Notes under the pieces: model-generated | What the model was told of the DNA's origin: nothing | The model's input: only the letters and a program-made list of their open reading frames with translations | Database searches by the model: none | Shown: piece after piece, positions 36,284 to 45,192 of the stretch | How the letters are laid out: each line of letters begins with the position of its first letter | How positions within the stretch are numbered: the stretch's first letter is position 1 | From: TMED8 sp038125725 | GTDB taxonomy: Bacteria > Pseudomonadota > Alphaproteobacteria > Rhodospirillales > Casp-alpha2 | Direction: 5' to 3' | NCBI GenBank assembly: GCA_038125725.1 | Contig: JAYPEK010000005.1 | Span: 79,113-143,112 of the forward strand | Length of the DNA: 64,000 nucleotides | Made by a program: the position numbers and the translations under genes

Positions 36284-36694
36284 GCAACTCCCCTTCCGCG
36301 CCAGCTTCGGGGACAGCGTTCGGCTTTGCAAGACCCCGGCGGAAACAACGAAATGGTACGATTTCGGCGCTCGCGCATTCAATTTCACGGGTTGGAAGAC
36401 ATTGATATCATTAATTTTACAAAAAAATCTCAGGAACGAACCCAATTTTCCCAGTAATGGGACAAACCTCAATTGGCGCCCGCTCTCTCGACCATACCGA
36501 CATCCGTTTCGATGGCCCTCCGCGATTTGGGCAATCTTAATTGCGGCTTTTTGAATAGACAATAAATTCCTATTAACGAGAGTAAATTTCTATCGCGCTT
36601 GCAACCTAGACCGTTGCGCCCCTGCCGCCCGTTCGCTACAACGGCGGGTCAGCTCCATCCCGCGCATCAGCGCTTTCAGCCCAAGCGAGATTCC
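36284..36694. other. Intergenic region containing repeat copy B (411 bp)
   Basis: Divergent promoter region of the CoA transferase and the aldo/keto reductase. It holds repeat copy B (36382-36448) and, 112 bases to its right, the shared motif CAATAAATTCCTA (36560-36572, reverse complement of the motif near 4784). The AT content from 36390 to 36600 is much higher than in neighbours. No additional gene is supported. Confidence 0.7.
36382..36448 (-). repeat. Dispersed repeat, copy B
   Basis: Read on the minus strand it begins AAATTGGGTTCGTTCCTGAG and ends CCAACCCGTGAAAT, closely matching copy A at 4966-5031 in sequence and length; the middle differs. The translation of this region resembles that of copy A, but no start or codon pattern supports a protein. 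Confidence 0.85.
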
Positions 36695-37696
36695 ATGCAG
36701 CAGAGAAAACTCGGTCAAACAGGCACCACCGTTTCCGCCGTCGGCATCGGCGCCATGTCGCTCACCAGCTTCTACGGCCCCATCGACACCGACCAATCGC
36801 AGGCCGTCCTGGCGCGCGCCATGGAACTCGGTATCGACCACCTGGATACGTCGAACATGTACGGCAGCGGCCTTTCGGAAGAGCGCATCGGCAAATTCCT
36901 TGCCGACCATGGTTCCGAGGCCCGGGATTTCTTCAAGATCGCCACCAAGGGCGGCATCAGCAAGGACGCCGAGGGCAATCGCTGCTTCGACAATTCCGCC
37001 GAACACCTGAAAACGGCGCTGGACGAATCCCTGAAGCGCCTCGGCGTCGAGCGGGTCGAACTCTACTACGTGCACCGGCGCGATCCCTCCATCCCCATCG
37101 AGGACGTGACGGGCACGCTGGCCGACCTGATCAAGGCCGGCAAGATCGGCCAGTTCGGCTACTCGGAAATCGCCCCCACCTCGCTCGAGGTCGCGGGCGC
37201 CGTGCATCCGGTCGGCGCCGTGCAATCTGAGTACTCGCTCTCGACCCGCGCCGTCGAATTGGGCCTGACGCAACGCTGCGCCGCCATGGGCACCTCGCTG
37301 GTGGCGTTCAGCCCGGTCGGGCGCAGCCTCTTGACCGACACGCCGCACAGTTACGAGAAATCGCAAAGCGTCGACTTCCTCAAGACCAACCCGCGCTTCA
37401 TGGAGCCGAACCGGTCGCGCAACGTTGCCGCGACGGAAGGTCTCCGCAACCTGGCCTGCGAAATGGGCGTGGCGACGGCGTCGCTGGCCATCGCCTGGCT
37501 GCTGCACCAGGGCGAGCACGTACTGACCATCCCGGGTACCCGTTCGGTGGCGCACCTGGAAGAACTGGCCGCCGGTGCCGACATCAAACTGACCGACGCC
37601 GACCTCGCCACCATCGAGGAACTGCTGCCGGTCGGCTGGGCGCATGGCGACCGGTACAATGTCGGGCAATGGGTCGGGCCGGAGAAATACTGCTGA
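36695..37696 (+). CDS. Aldo/keto reductase
   Basis: NADPH-dependent (beta/alpha)8 enzyme, 333 residues. Signatures: LGIDHLDTSNMYGSGLSEER with the conserved Asp and catalytic Tyr, the Lys in FFKIATKGGIS, VELYYVHRRDPSIPIED with the active-site His, and the cofactor-site region IPGTRSVAHLEELAAG near the C-terminus. ATG 36695 fits family length; an upstream TTG is not required. Divergent from CaiB. Substrate unknown. Confidence 0.92.
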   Translation: MQQRKLGQTGTTVSAVGIGAMSLTSFYGPIDTDQSQAVLARAMELGIDHLDTSNMYGSGLSEERIGKFLADHGSEARDFFKIATKGGISKDAEGNRCFDNSAEHLKTALDESLKRLGVERVELYYVHRRDPSIPIEDVTGTLADLIKAGKIGQFGYSEIAPTSLEVAGAVHPVGAVQSEYSLSTRAVELGLTQRCAAMGTSLVAFSPVGRSLLTDTPHSYEKSQSVDFLKTNPRFMEPNRSRNVAATEGLRNLACEMGVATASLAIAWLLHQGEHVLTIPGTRSVAHLEELAAGADIKLTDADLATIEELLPVGWAHGDRYNVGQWVGPEKYC

Positions 37697-37719
37697 AGCG
37701 CTAGAGGCGTCCCGCGCCC

Positions 37720-37944
37720 ATGTCCTCGCTGATTACCGGAATCGGCAGTTTCCTGGTCTTCGTTGTCGTGCCCATCGTGGCGATCGCGGCGCTGGTCTGG
37801 GGTATTTTCGTCCTCATGTTCTCGTCGTTCGCTTGGAAACCGGCATCGGGTGGCAAGGCCGCGAAGGATGGCGTCTTGAGCGGCAAGCACCTTCCACGCA
37901 AAATCATTGCCCGCGCCGGGCCTTACAGCGACGACGAGCGCTGA
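37720..37944 (+). CDS. Small membrane hypothetical protein (74 aa)
   Basis: One long hydrophobic segment (SFLVFVVVPIVAIAALVWGI, residues ~10-36), then a short basic/polar tail ending AGPYSDDER. No recognised domain. It lies 23 bases after the aldo/keto reductase stop and 28 before the dehydrogenase gene start, likely in the same transcript. The start is ATG 37720. Confidence 0.7.
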   Translation: MSSLITGIGSFLVFVVVPIVAIAALVWGIFVLMFSSFAWKPASGGKAAKDGVLSGKHLPRKIIARAGPYSDDER

Positions 37945-37972
37945 ACCAACCAACTTGGGGAGGATATCCACC

Positions 37973-39049
37973 ATGCGCCAATACACCATCGCGGCCGTGC
38001 CGGGCGACGGCATCGGCGGAGAAGTGATCTCGGCGGGAACCCGCGTGCTGCACGCGGTGGCGGCGCGCGATAGCGGTTTCGAGTTGAAGGTCGAGGAATT
38101 CCCCTGGGGCACGGACTACTACCTGGAGCACGGCCGCATGATGCCGGAAGACGCGCTCGGGACGCTCAAGCCCTTCGACGCCATCTATTTCGGTTCCGCC
38201 GGCGATCCCCGCGTGCCCGACCACATTTCGCTCTGGGGATTGCGTCTCGCCATCTGCCAGCCCTTCGACCAGTACGCCAACGTGCGCCCGGCCCGGCTGC
38301 TGCCGGGCATCGAGGGGCCGCTCCGGGGTGTCGGGCCGGATGACCTGGATTGGGTGATCGTGCGCGAGAACACCGAAGGCGAGTACGCCGGCGCCGGCGG
38401 CCGGGTGCACACCGGCCACCCGGAAGAGGTCGGCATGGATGTCGCCGTCTTCACCCGCGCCGGGGTCGAGCGGGTGCAGCGCTTCGCGCTCGAACTTGCG
38501 CGTTCACGGCCGCGCAAGAAACTTACCTTGGTCACCAAGTCCAACGCCCAGCGCCACGGCATGGTGATGTGGGACGCGGTGTTCGAGGCGGTGCGCGGGG
38601 ACTACCCGGACGTGGAGATCGACAAGATGCTGGTCGACGCCATGACCACGCGCATGGTGCTCGACCCCAAATCCATCGACACCGTGGTGGCGACCAACCT
38701 GCATGCGGACGTGTTGAGCGATTTGGCCGCGGCGCTGACGGGAAGTCTCGGCATCGCGCCGACGGCGAATTTAAACCCGGAGCGCCAATACCCCTCCATG
38801 TTCGAGCCCATCCACGGCTCCGCCTTCGACATCATGGGGAAAGGCATCGCCAACCCCATCGGCTCGTTCTGGACGGCGGCGATGATGCTCGATCACCTGG
38901 GCGAGGCATAGGCCGCCGCCAGCCTGATGGCCGCCGTCGAACGCGTCACCGGCGATGCCAAGGTGCTGCCCAGAGACTTGGGCGGCGAAGCCAACACCGA
39001 ACAGGTCACCGACGCCGTCCTGGCGGCGCTGGAAGGAAAGAACGACTAG
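37973..39049 (+). pseudogene. Tartrate/isocitrate-type dehydrogenase interrupted by an amber codon
   Basis: Related to tartrate dehydrogenase/decarboxylase (TtuC/Dmd group) of the isocitrate/isopropylmalate dehydrogenase family: AVPGDGIGGEVISAGT, IVRENTEGEYAGAGG, VTKSNAQRHGMVMWDAVF and ERQYPSMFEPIHGSAFDI. A TAG at 38909-38911 ends the frame after AAMMLDHLGEA. The same frame continues without another stop for 45 codons to TAG 39047-39049, encoding a family-like tail (MAAVERVTGDAK, DLGGEANTEQVTDAVLAAL). The C-terminal tail is normally part of the fold. Could be a pseudogene, an error or readthrough. GGGGAGG precedes ATG 37973. Confidence 0.88.
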
Positions 39050-39822
39050 GCGTCGAGCGCGCTGAAATCCGGTTCCGGCAGCGTCTCTATTTCCGGTTTG
39101 CCGAACAGGTAGCCCTGGAAATAATCGACGCCCAAGCCTTCGAGTGTCCGGAGGTCATCCGGGGTTTCGACTCCTTCGGCAATAACTTCGATGTCGAGCG
39201 CCTTCGCCGTCTTGATCGTGCCTTCGGTGATCGTCTGCTTGACCTTGTTGGCGGTGATATCCTGGCACAATTCCATGTCCAGCTTCAGCACCTGTGGCTT
39301 GAATTTGGTTAACAGATTAAGTCCGGCGTAGCCGGCGCTGAAATCGTCGATGGCGGTGATGAAACCGCGCTCACGGTAAGCGTCGAAAATGCCCATCAGG
39401 TGGGCCGGATCCTCGACAGGTTCCGATTCCGTATCCTCGAAGATAATATGGTCCACCGACAATTCGAACTGGTCCGCGGCCTCCATCGTGGCGCGGATAC
39501 AAGTCTCCGGACGGTAAACCGCATTCGGCAGGAAATTGATGCTGAGCTTGCAATCGATGCCAAGTTGCGAAGCGAGTTGCACGGCGCGGACACGGCAGGT
39601 CTGGTCAAAAGCGTATCGGTTGTCATTAGATATTCGGGACAAAACCGCGCCGGCGCCGGCGCCGTCGGCGCCGCGCACGAGCGCCTCATAGGCATAGACG
39701 CTCCTGGTTTTCAGATCGACAATCGGCTGGAACGCCATGGTGATCTCGAAATCGAGAGGATTCCCCTCAAGGCATTGCTTGCAGCCAAGATGTCGGATGT
39801 TGGGATCGCCCTCGTAGGCCAT
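39046..39822 (-). CDS. Stand-alone EAL-domain protein with N-terminal CxxC
   Basis: 258 residues. The EAL signature YAYEALVRGADGAGAGAV, the Asn in SINFLPNAVY, the metal-site acidic residue in IIFEDTESE, DDFSAGYAGLNLL, the Lys in VLKLDMELC and AEGVETPDDLRTL are all present, so c-di-GMP phosphodiesterase activity is plausible. The N-terminus has IRHLGCKQCLEGNPLDF, a Cys14-x2-Cys17 pair not part of the EAL fold. ATG 39822 has a strong AAGGAG site; a longer frame to 39873 exists. Its stop overlaps the end of the interrupted dehydrogenase. Confidence 0.9.
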   Translation of the reverse strand: MAYEGDPNIRHLGCKQCLEGNPLDFEITMAFQPIVDLKTRSVYAYEALVRGADGAGAGAVLSRISNDNRYAFDQTCRVRAVQLASQLGIDCKLSINFLPNAVYRPETCIRATMEAADQFELSVDHIIFEDTESEPVEDPAHLMGIFDAYRERGFITAIDDFSAGYAGLNLLTKFKPQVLKLDMELCQDITANKVKQTITEGTIKTAKALDIEVIAEGVETPDDLRTLEGLGVDYFQGYLFGKPEIETLPEPDFSALDA

Positions 39823-39908
39823 CGTTACTCCTTCCAGAAACAGTGTGCCATCGTATGCAAAATAGTCGGCCAATACGGCCGAATCCAGTGTTGGCAGGCT
39901 GTCTCGCT

Positions 39909-40934
39909 TCAGATCGTCGCGACCGGCGTCGTCGGCGAGCCCACCGCGCCCGGCAGGCGCAAGGGGGGCGCGGTCAGGAAAAAGCGCGAGCGTTCACGCT
40001 CGGCGAGCGCCGCCGCCAGTTCCGACAGATACCAGATTTCGCCCAGGTGCACGCCGAGGCGGAACAGGCAATGGCGGTGCAGCGGCAGCCGCGAGCAGCC
40101 GCCCTGGGTGTCGCCGTAGCCGCGCGAATCCTCCACCGCCATGTTGTCGGAAATCAGTGCCACGACGCCTGAATCGGTGATCCATTGCAGGATTTTCGGG
40201 TCGTAGCCGTCCAGCACCGCGCCCGATCCATGCAGCTTGTCGGCGTCGGGATCGCCGTTCATGGAGAGGATCATGTCGTCCCAGCCGGTGTGAAAGAGGA
40301 AGAAATCGCCCTCCTCCACTTCGACGCCGTCTTTCTCGAATACCTCCATCAACAGGTCGTAGCCGACGGCGACCCGCTCGTCGCCGAAGTGGCGATGGAA
40401 ATCGACCAGCACGCCACGGCCCTGCATGCCGCTCACCGCCATGTTCTCGACGCCGAGTTTGCGCGCGCCCATGCCGTCGGGGTCGTCCGGGCCCTTGACG
40501 TGGTCGTCGGGGCGAAAACCGTTGTAGTAGACGCGCTCCGCCTCACCGTCTGCGTCGGCGTCGAAGCGCGAGCCAACGTGGGCGAACGAGTCCCACTGCG
40601 TCGAATACTGCGAATGCATGGTGAAGCATTCGTCCGACGAGACATCCATGTTGCCGGGCTGCAGCGCGTCCCAGTCCATGTTGTAGTAGTAGTGATCGGA
40701 CCCAGGCGGATGGAACACCGGGCCGAACTTGGGCGGAAAGCGCTTTGGGTTGACGGCATTGCCGCCGGGCAGGTTCAAGGGCATGGAGAGGCAGAAGCAG
40801 AGGCCTTCCCTGATCTCGGCGGCGGCTTGCAGACGGCGCTCGGGCGTGACGAGGTTCATACGTCCGCGTTGATCGTCGTCACCCCAATCGCCCCAGGTGG
40901 AGCCCTCCGGCCGGTTGACCCAGCGTTTGCTCAT
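39909..40934 (-). CDS. Cyclase family protein (kynurenine formamidase-like)
   Basis: 341-residue putative metal-dependent hydrolase. QYSTQWDSFAHVGSRFDADA replaces the HxGTHxD motif of shorter members, as in the long cyclase-family group; VLVDFHRHFGDERVA and EGDFFLFHTGWDDMI are the next family blocks. Likely hydrolyses an amide or lactone; the substrate is not evident. I start at ATG 40934 with GGGAGG 8 bases upstream; ATG 40940 is too close to it. A 28-base gap separates it from holC. Confidence 0.85.
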   Translation of the reverse strand: MSKRWVNRPEGSTWGDWGDDDQRGRMNLVTPERRLQAAAEIREGLCFCLSMPLNLPGGNAVNPKRFPPKFGPVFHPPGSDHYYYNMDWDALQPGNMDVSSDECFTMHSQYSTQWDSFAHVGSRFDADADGEAERVYYNGFRPDDHVKGPDDPDGMGARKLGVENMAVSGMQGRGVLVDFHRHFGDERVAVGYDLLMEVFEKDGVEVEEGDFFLFHTGWDDMILSMNGDPDADKLHGSGAVLDGYDPKILQWITDSGVVALISDNMAVEDSRGYGDTQGGCSRLPLHRHCLFRLGVHLGEIWYLSELAAALAERERSRFFLTAPPLRLPGAVGSPTTPVATI

Positions 40935-40962
40935 GTCCATCCCCTCCCCTTCGATGCTGTGT

Positions 40963-41418
40963 TTAGCCTTCGGCCTTCTTCTCCCAGCCGCCGGCGGCGG
41001 TCTGCTGCCAGTAGGTGAGCGCGTGGCCGGCGTCCTTGCAGGCCTTCCAGCGCCCGCGCGCCGCCTCGACCATGGCCGGATCGTTGCCGTCGAAAAGATC
41101 GAAGCAGCGTTCGTAGTCGGCCAGGTGCGCGCTCTCGGCGCCGTCGGTCAGGAACAGGAACTGAGCGCCGTTGGCGTTGGCATCCTCGGTCGCCAGCCAG
41201 ATCGGCTGCTCTTCGGCGTCGCCGTCCTTGGCCGAGCCGTGCGGCAGCCAGGCGTCCTGGTCGTAGGTCCAGAGCGCGCCGTTGAGCGCTTCGACCCGTG
41301 CCTCGGAGCCGGCCAGCACGAGCGCGCGCTTGCCGGCATCCAGCGTCTTTTCCAAAAGCTTCGGCAAGGCCTTCTCCAGCGGCGATCGTTCCAGATGGTA
41401 GAAGGCGATGTCGGTCAT
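40963..41418 (-). CDS. holC: DNA polymerase III chi subunit
   Basis: 151-residue chi subunit, which binds SSB and links the clamp loader to single-stranded DNA. It begins DIAFYHLERSPLEKALPKLL and has LVLAGSEARVEALNGALWTY, WLPHGSAKDG and the RCFDLFDGND block typical of HolC. It lies 13 bases after pepA on the same strand, a conserved pepA-holC arrangement. The C-terminus carries extra residues (ALTYWQQTAAGGWEKKAEG) typical of alphaproteobacteria. Confidence 0.93.
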   Translation of the reverse strand: MTDIAFYHLERSPLEKALPKLLEKTLDAGKRALVLAGSEARVEALNGALWTYDQDAWLPHGSAKDGDAEEQPIWLATEDANANGAQFLFLTDGAESAHLADYERCFDLFDGNDPAMVEAARGRWKACKDAGHALTYWQQTAAGGWEKKAEG

Positions 41419-41431
41419 GGCGGTGTGCGGC

Positions 41432-42925
41432 TTACTTGCCTTCGTAGTGGTCCGCCACCAGCCGGTCGAGCAAGCGCACGCCAAAGGCGGTGCCGCCCTT
41501 CGGCACGGTGTCGGCGTCCTTCTTCGACCAGGTGACGCCGGCGATGTCCAGGTGCGCCCAGGGCGTCTTGCCGACGAAGCGCTGCAGGAACTGCGCCGCA
41601 GTGATGGAACCGGCGCCGCGGCCGCCGACGTTCTTCATGTCGGCGACATCGGAATCGATCAGCTTGTCGTAGGCGGGGCTGATGGGCAGACGCCAGACCT
41701 TCTCGTCGACCGCTTGGCCGGCCTTGCTCAGGCGCTCGGACAAGGTGTCGTTGTTAGAGAACAGACCGGCGTGCTCGTCGCCCAGCGAAATGATGATGGC
41801 GCCGGTGAGCGTGGCCAGGTTGACGACGAACTTCGGACTGTACTTGTCGATGGTGTAATGCAGCGCGTCGGCCAGCACCAGGCGGCCTTCGGCGTCGGTG
41901 TTGATGACCTCGATGGTCTGGCCGGACATGGAGGTGACGATGTCGCCGGGGCGCTGGGCGTTGCCGTCGGGCATGTTCTCGACCAGGCCGACGACGCCGA
42001 CCACGTTGACCTTGGCCTTGCGCCCGGCCAGCGCCTTCATCAGGCCGATGACCACGCCGGATCCGCCCATGTCCCATTTCATGTCTTCCATGCCGGCGGC
42101 CGGCTTGATGGAAATGCCGCCGGTATCGAAGGTGACGCCCTTGCCGACGAAGGCGACGGGATCGGCGTTCTTGGCGCCGCCCTCCCAGCGCATGATCACC
42201 ATCTGCGATTCACGGATCGAACCCTTGCCGACGCCCAACAGCGCGCCCATGCCGAGCTTCTTCATCTGCGCCTCGCCCAACACCTCGACCTTGACGCCGA
42301 GCTTGGTCAATTCCTTGGCGCGCTTGGCCAGGCTTTCGGGATAGATGACGTTCGGCGGCTCGGACACCAGGTCGCGGGTGAAATCGACACCGTCGGCGAT
42401 CTTGTCCATGGGCTGGAACAGCGTCTTGGCTCGCGAGCTGCGGTGGCCGCAGATCTTCAGGGTCTTGAGGCTCGGCTTGGCGTCAGCTTCTTCCTTGGTG
42501 CGGTACTTGTCGAAGCGGTAGGCCCGCAGCCGCGCGCCAAAGGCCAGGTTGGCGGCCATTTCCGGCACGCCCAAGGGCGAGCCCTCGGTCTCGTTGACCA
42601 TGACGGTGGCGGCGCTCTGACCGCTGGAGGCGGCATTCGCCTGGATCTTGCCGCCGAGGCCCTGCATGGCGAGATCGTCGATCTCCTTGGCCTTGCCAAG
42701 ACCCACCAGCAGCACGCGGTTGAGACGCGAGCCGTGCGGCGCCATCAGCGTCAGCGTCTGACCCTTTTTGCCCTTGAACTTGGAGCCCTTGACGGCGCGC
42801 ATGAGCGCGCCCCCCGTCTGCTCGTCGAGCGCCAGCGCGGAGGCGCTCAGGTGCCGGCCTTCGGCGGCGAAGACGACGGCGATGCCGGTCGTCGGCAGGG
42901 CGGGATTGGCGAATGAGATTTTCAT
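41432..42925 (-). CDS. pepA: Leucyl aminopeptidase (M17)
   Basis: 497-residue Zn/Mn-dependent aminopeptidase. The C-terminal catalytic domain has VAFVGKGVTFDTGGISIKPA with metal ligands, KWDMGGSGVVIGLMKALAG, and the signature NTDAEGRLVLADALHY. It may also act in DNA binding as in Escherichia coli, but this is not shown here. First gene of pepA-holC. Full family length. Confidence 0.96.
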   Translation of the reverse strand: MKISFANPALPTTGIAVVFAAEGRHLSASALALDEQTGGALMRAVKGSKFKGKKGQTLTLMAPHGSRLNRVLLVGLGKAKEIDDLAMQGLGGKIQANAASSGQSAATVMVNETEGSPLGVPEMAANLAFGARLRAYRFDKYRTKEEADAKPSLKTLKICGHRSSRAKTLFQPMDKIADGVDFTRDLVSEPPNVIYPESLAKRAKELTKLGVKVEVLGEAQMKKLGMGALLGVGKGSIRESQMVIMRWEGGAKNADPVAFVGKGVTFDTGGISIKPAAGMEDMKWDMGGSGVVIGLMKALAGRKAKVNVVGVVGLVENMPDGNAQRPGDIVTSMSGQTIEVINTDAEGRLVLADALHYTIDKYSPKFVVNLATLTGAIIISLGDEHAGLFSNNDTLSERLSKAGQAVDEKVWRLPISPAYDKLIDSDVADMKNVGGRGAGSITAAQFLQRFVGKTPWAHLDIAGVTWSKKDADTVPKGGTAFGVRLLDRLVADHYEGK

Positions 42926-42986
42926 GCGGGACTCCTGTCAGGCGGAACGGGTGTTCATAAAAGAAAAGGCATTCGGAGGCGCGGTT

Positions 42987-43979
42987 TCAAGCGTTTTCAT
43001 GTTGCTCGCGGAAGTGCGCCAGTTCTTCGTCACTGAGTTCGACGCCACGCGCGCCGGCCCGCATCATCAGCCAAACGATGCCGCCCGGCAAAGAGATCGC
43101 CAGCGAGACGACGCCGAAAAACAGCGACAGCGCCAAAGCGGCATCCTGGCTGACACCGACCAGCGCGAACATCCACACCATGGCGCCCTCGCGCACGCCC
43201 CAACCGCCGATGGAGATCGGCAACGACATAATCAGCAGCACCGGCGGGATCAGCACGATGCAATCAAGCAAGGTGACGTCGAGACCGAGCGCAAGGGCCA
43301 GGGCGAAGCAGGAAAGCGAAACGTTGAGATGGCCGACGATGCTCCAGGCAAGCGGCTTCGCGGCGCCGGAAATCCGGCCAAATACGCGGCGCGTATCGGC
43401 GCCGAGATGGCCGAGCCCACGCACGATACGCCATTTCCTCAAGCTCTCGGGCAGCTTGTGCAGCAGCGCCAGCAGCAGCGTGCCCCCGAGCGCCGCGGCG
43501 GTCACGCCCGCCACCGCCAAATGGGCGATGCGGGTCATGGCTTCGGGCACGTGCGGCAGGAACAGCGGCTGCGTGGCATCGACGAGGATCACCAGCGCCA
43601 GTACCGTTGCCACCCGTTCGACGATGACGCCGTTGATGGCGCCGCTGGGCGTCAACCCGTTCTTGTAGGCCAGGTACATGCGCACCGCGTCGCCGCCGGT
43701 CCCACCGGGGAGCGCCTGGTTGAAAAACATGCCGATGTAGAACAGCCGCATCGCAAGCCAGGCCTGGAGCGGCGATTGCATGGCGGTGAGCACGCTGTTC
43801 CAGCGCATGCCCCCAATCAGGAACTGCAGCGCCAGCACGGCAGCGGAAAGCACCAGCAACGGGATATCGACGGTCGAGACATGCTGGGTCACCGCCGCCA
43901 TGTCCACATTGGCGACCAGATACCAGATCAATCCACCGGAAACAGCGGCCTTGAGACCAATTGCCAGCCACTTCTTCAA
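42987..43979 (-). CDS. Lysylphosphatidylglycerol synthase TM-region/flippase-like (UPF0104) protein
   Basis: 330-residue integral membrane protein with about eight to nine hydrophobic segments, first KAAVSGGLIWYLVANVDMAA. The conserved pattern MRLFYIGMFFNQALPGGTGG and SLPISIGGWGVREGAMVWMF are those of the AglD/MprF-N-terminal flippase-like family. It has no MprF synthase domain. The substrate lipid is unknown. It is 58 bases downstream of the radical SAM gene on the same strand. Confidence 0.9.
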   Translation of the reverse strand: MKKWLAIGLKAAVSGGLIWYLVANVDMAAVTQHVSTVDIPLLVLSAAVLALQFLIGGMRWNSVLTAMQSPLQAWLAMRLFYIGMFFNQALPGGTGGDAVRMYLAYKNGLTPSGAINGVIVERVATVLALVILVDATQPLFLPHVPEAMTRIAHLAVAGVTAAALGGTLLLALLHKLPESLRKWRIVRGLGHLGADTRRVFGRISGAAKPLAWSIVGHLNVSLSCFALALALGLDVTLLDCIVLIPPVLLIMSLPISIGGWGVREGAMVWMFALVGVSQDAALALSLFFGVVSLAISLPGGIVWLMMRAGARGVELSDEELAHFREQHENA

Positions 43980-44037
43980 CAGGGTTCTCCTCGCCGCATC
44001 GGGACCGGGCTTCGTTTAACACCTCGCCCCGAACAAG

Positions 44038-45144
44038 TCACGGCGGGGAATGCGCCGCCGCCGCTCCTTTTAACCGCAGCGGCACCCGCTTGCGGCCCCA
44101 ATCGCCGGGCGGGCCGTCGAAGACGCCGGCCACCGGCGTGCCGCAATTGGCACAGTTGCCGTGGTAGTTTCCCTCGAAGCTGACGTTCCAGTCGGAAAGC
44201 AGGTACCAATCGCGCCCGATCAGCGTCTCGCCGCAGTTATGGCAATAGGTGCTCTGCCCTGCCTTGTCGTGCACGTTGCCGACGTAGGCGTAGCGCACCC
44301 CGTTCTCCATGGCGATGCGGCGCGCGCTCAGAAGTGTCTCCGTCGGCGTGCGCGGCTTGTCCTTCATCTTCCAGTCGGGATGAAAAGCGGAGAAATGCAG
44401 CGGCACGTCGGGCCCCAGGTGCTTGACGATCCAGCGCGTCATCTCGTCGATCTCGGCGTCGCCGTCGTTCTCGCCGGGTATCAGCAGGTCGGTAATCTCG
44501 AACCACACGTCGGTATCGTGCTTCAGATATTTCAACGTATCGAGCACACTATCGAGGCGCGCCGTGCAAAGCTCCTTGTAAAAATGCTCGGTAAAGGCCT
44601 TCAAATCGACGTTGGCGGCATCCATCCAGGAATAGAACTCCGCCCTCGGGTCGGGACAGATATAGCCCGCCGTCACCGCAACGTTCTTGATGCCGCGCTC
44701 GCGGCAGGCTCTCGCGGTATCAACGGCGTACTCAAGGAAAATGACCGGGTCGTTGTAGGTATAGGCGACGGACCGGCAGCCGGTCTTGGCCGCGGCGGCG
44801 GCGATCTCTTCCGGCGAGGCCAGGTCTTGCAGCTTATCGAAAGCGCGCGCCTTGGAGATGTTCCAGTTCTGGCAAAATTTGCAGGTGAGATTGCAGCCAG
44901 CCGTGCCGAACGACAGCACCGGCGTGCCCGGCAGGAAGTGGTTCAAGGGCTTCTTCTCGATGGGGTCGATGCAGAACCCGGACGAGCGGCCGTAGGTGGT
45001 TAGCACCACGGCGCCGTCCTCCACCGCGCGCACGTAGCAAAGCCCCCGCTGCCCCTCGCGCATCTTGCAGGCACGCGGGCAGAGGTCGCACTGGACGCGG
45101 CCGTCGTCCAGGGCATGCCAGTACTTGGTGGCGACGTTGCTCAT
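44038..45144 (-). CDS. AmmeMemoRadiSam system radical SAM enzyme
   Basis: 368-residue radical SAM protein of the AmmeMemoRadiSam type. The 4Fe-4S triad is Cys84-x3-Cys88-x2-Cys91 (GTAGCNLTCKFCQNW). N-terminal Cys19/22/26/36 (QCDLCPRACKMREGQRGLC) and C-terminal Cys301/304 and 331/334 (TYCHNCGE and GNCANCGTP) form further metal-binding sets; the last four look like a zinc ribbon or rubredoxin-like site. ITDLLIPGENDGDAEIDEMT and LHFSAFHPDWKMKDKPRTP are family blocks. Its partners, Memo and AMMECR1, are encoded fused at 50757. ATG 45144 chosen; ATG 45168 also possible. The reaction is not established for the family. Confidence 0.93.
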   Translation of the reverse strand: MSNVATKYWHALDDGRVQCDLCPRACKMREGQRGLCYVRAVEDGAVVLTTYGRSSGFCIDPIEKKPLNHFLPGTPVLSFGTAGCNLTCKFCQNWNISKARAFDKLQDLASPEEIAAAAAKTGCRSVAYTYNDPVIFLEYAVDTARACRERGIKNVAVTAGYICPDPRAEFYSWMDAANVDLKAFTEHFYKELCTARLDSVLDTLKYLKHDTDVWFEITDLLIPGENDGDAEIDEMTRWIVKHLGPDVPLHFSAFHPDWKMKDKPRTPTETLLSARRIAMENGVRYAYVGNVHDKAGQSTYCHNCGETLIGRDWYLLSDWNVSFEGNYHGNCANCGTPVAGVFDGPPGDWGRKRVPLRLKGAAAAHSPP

Positions 45145-45192
45145 GTTTGAGAGTCTAGCAGATTCCATGCAGGAATCATTGATCCAGGTGGA

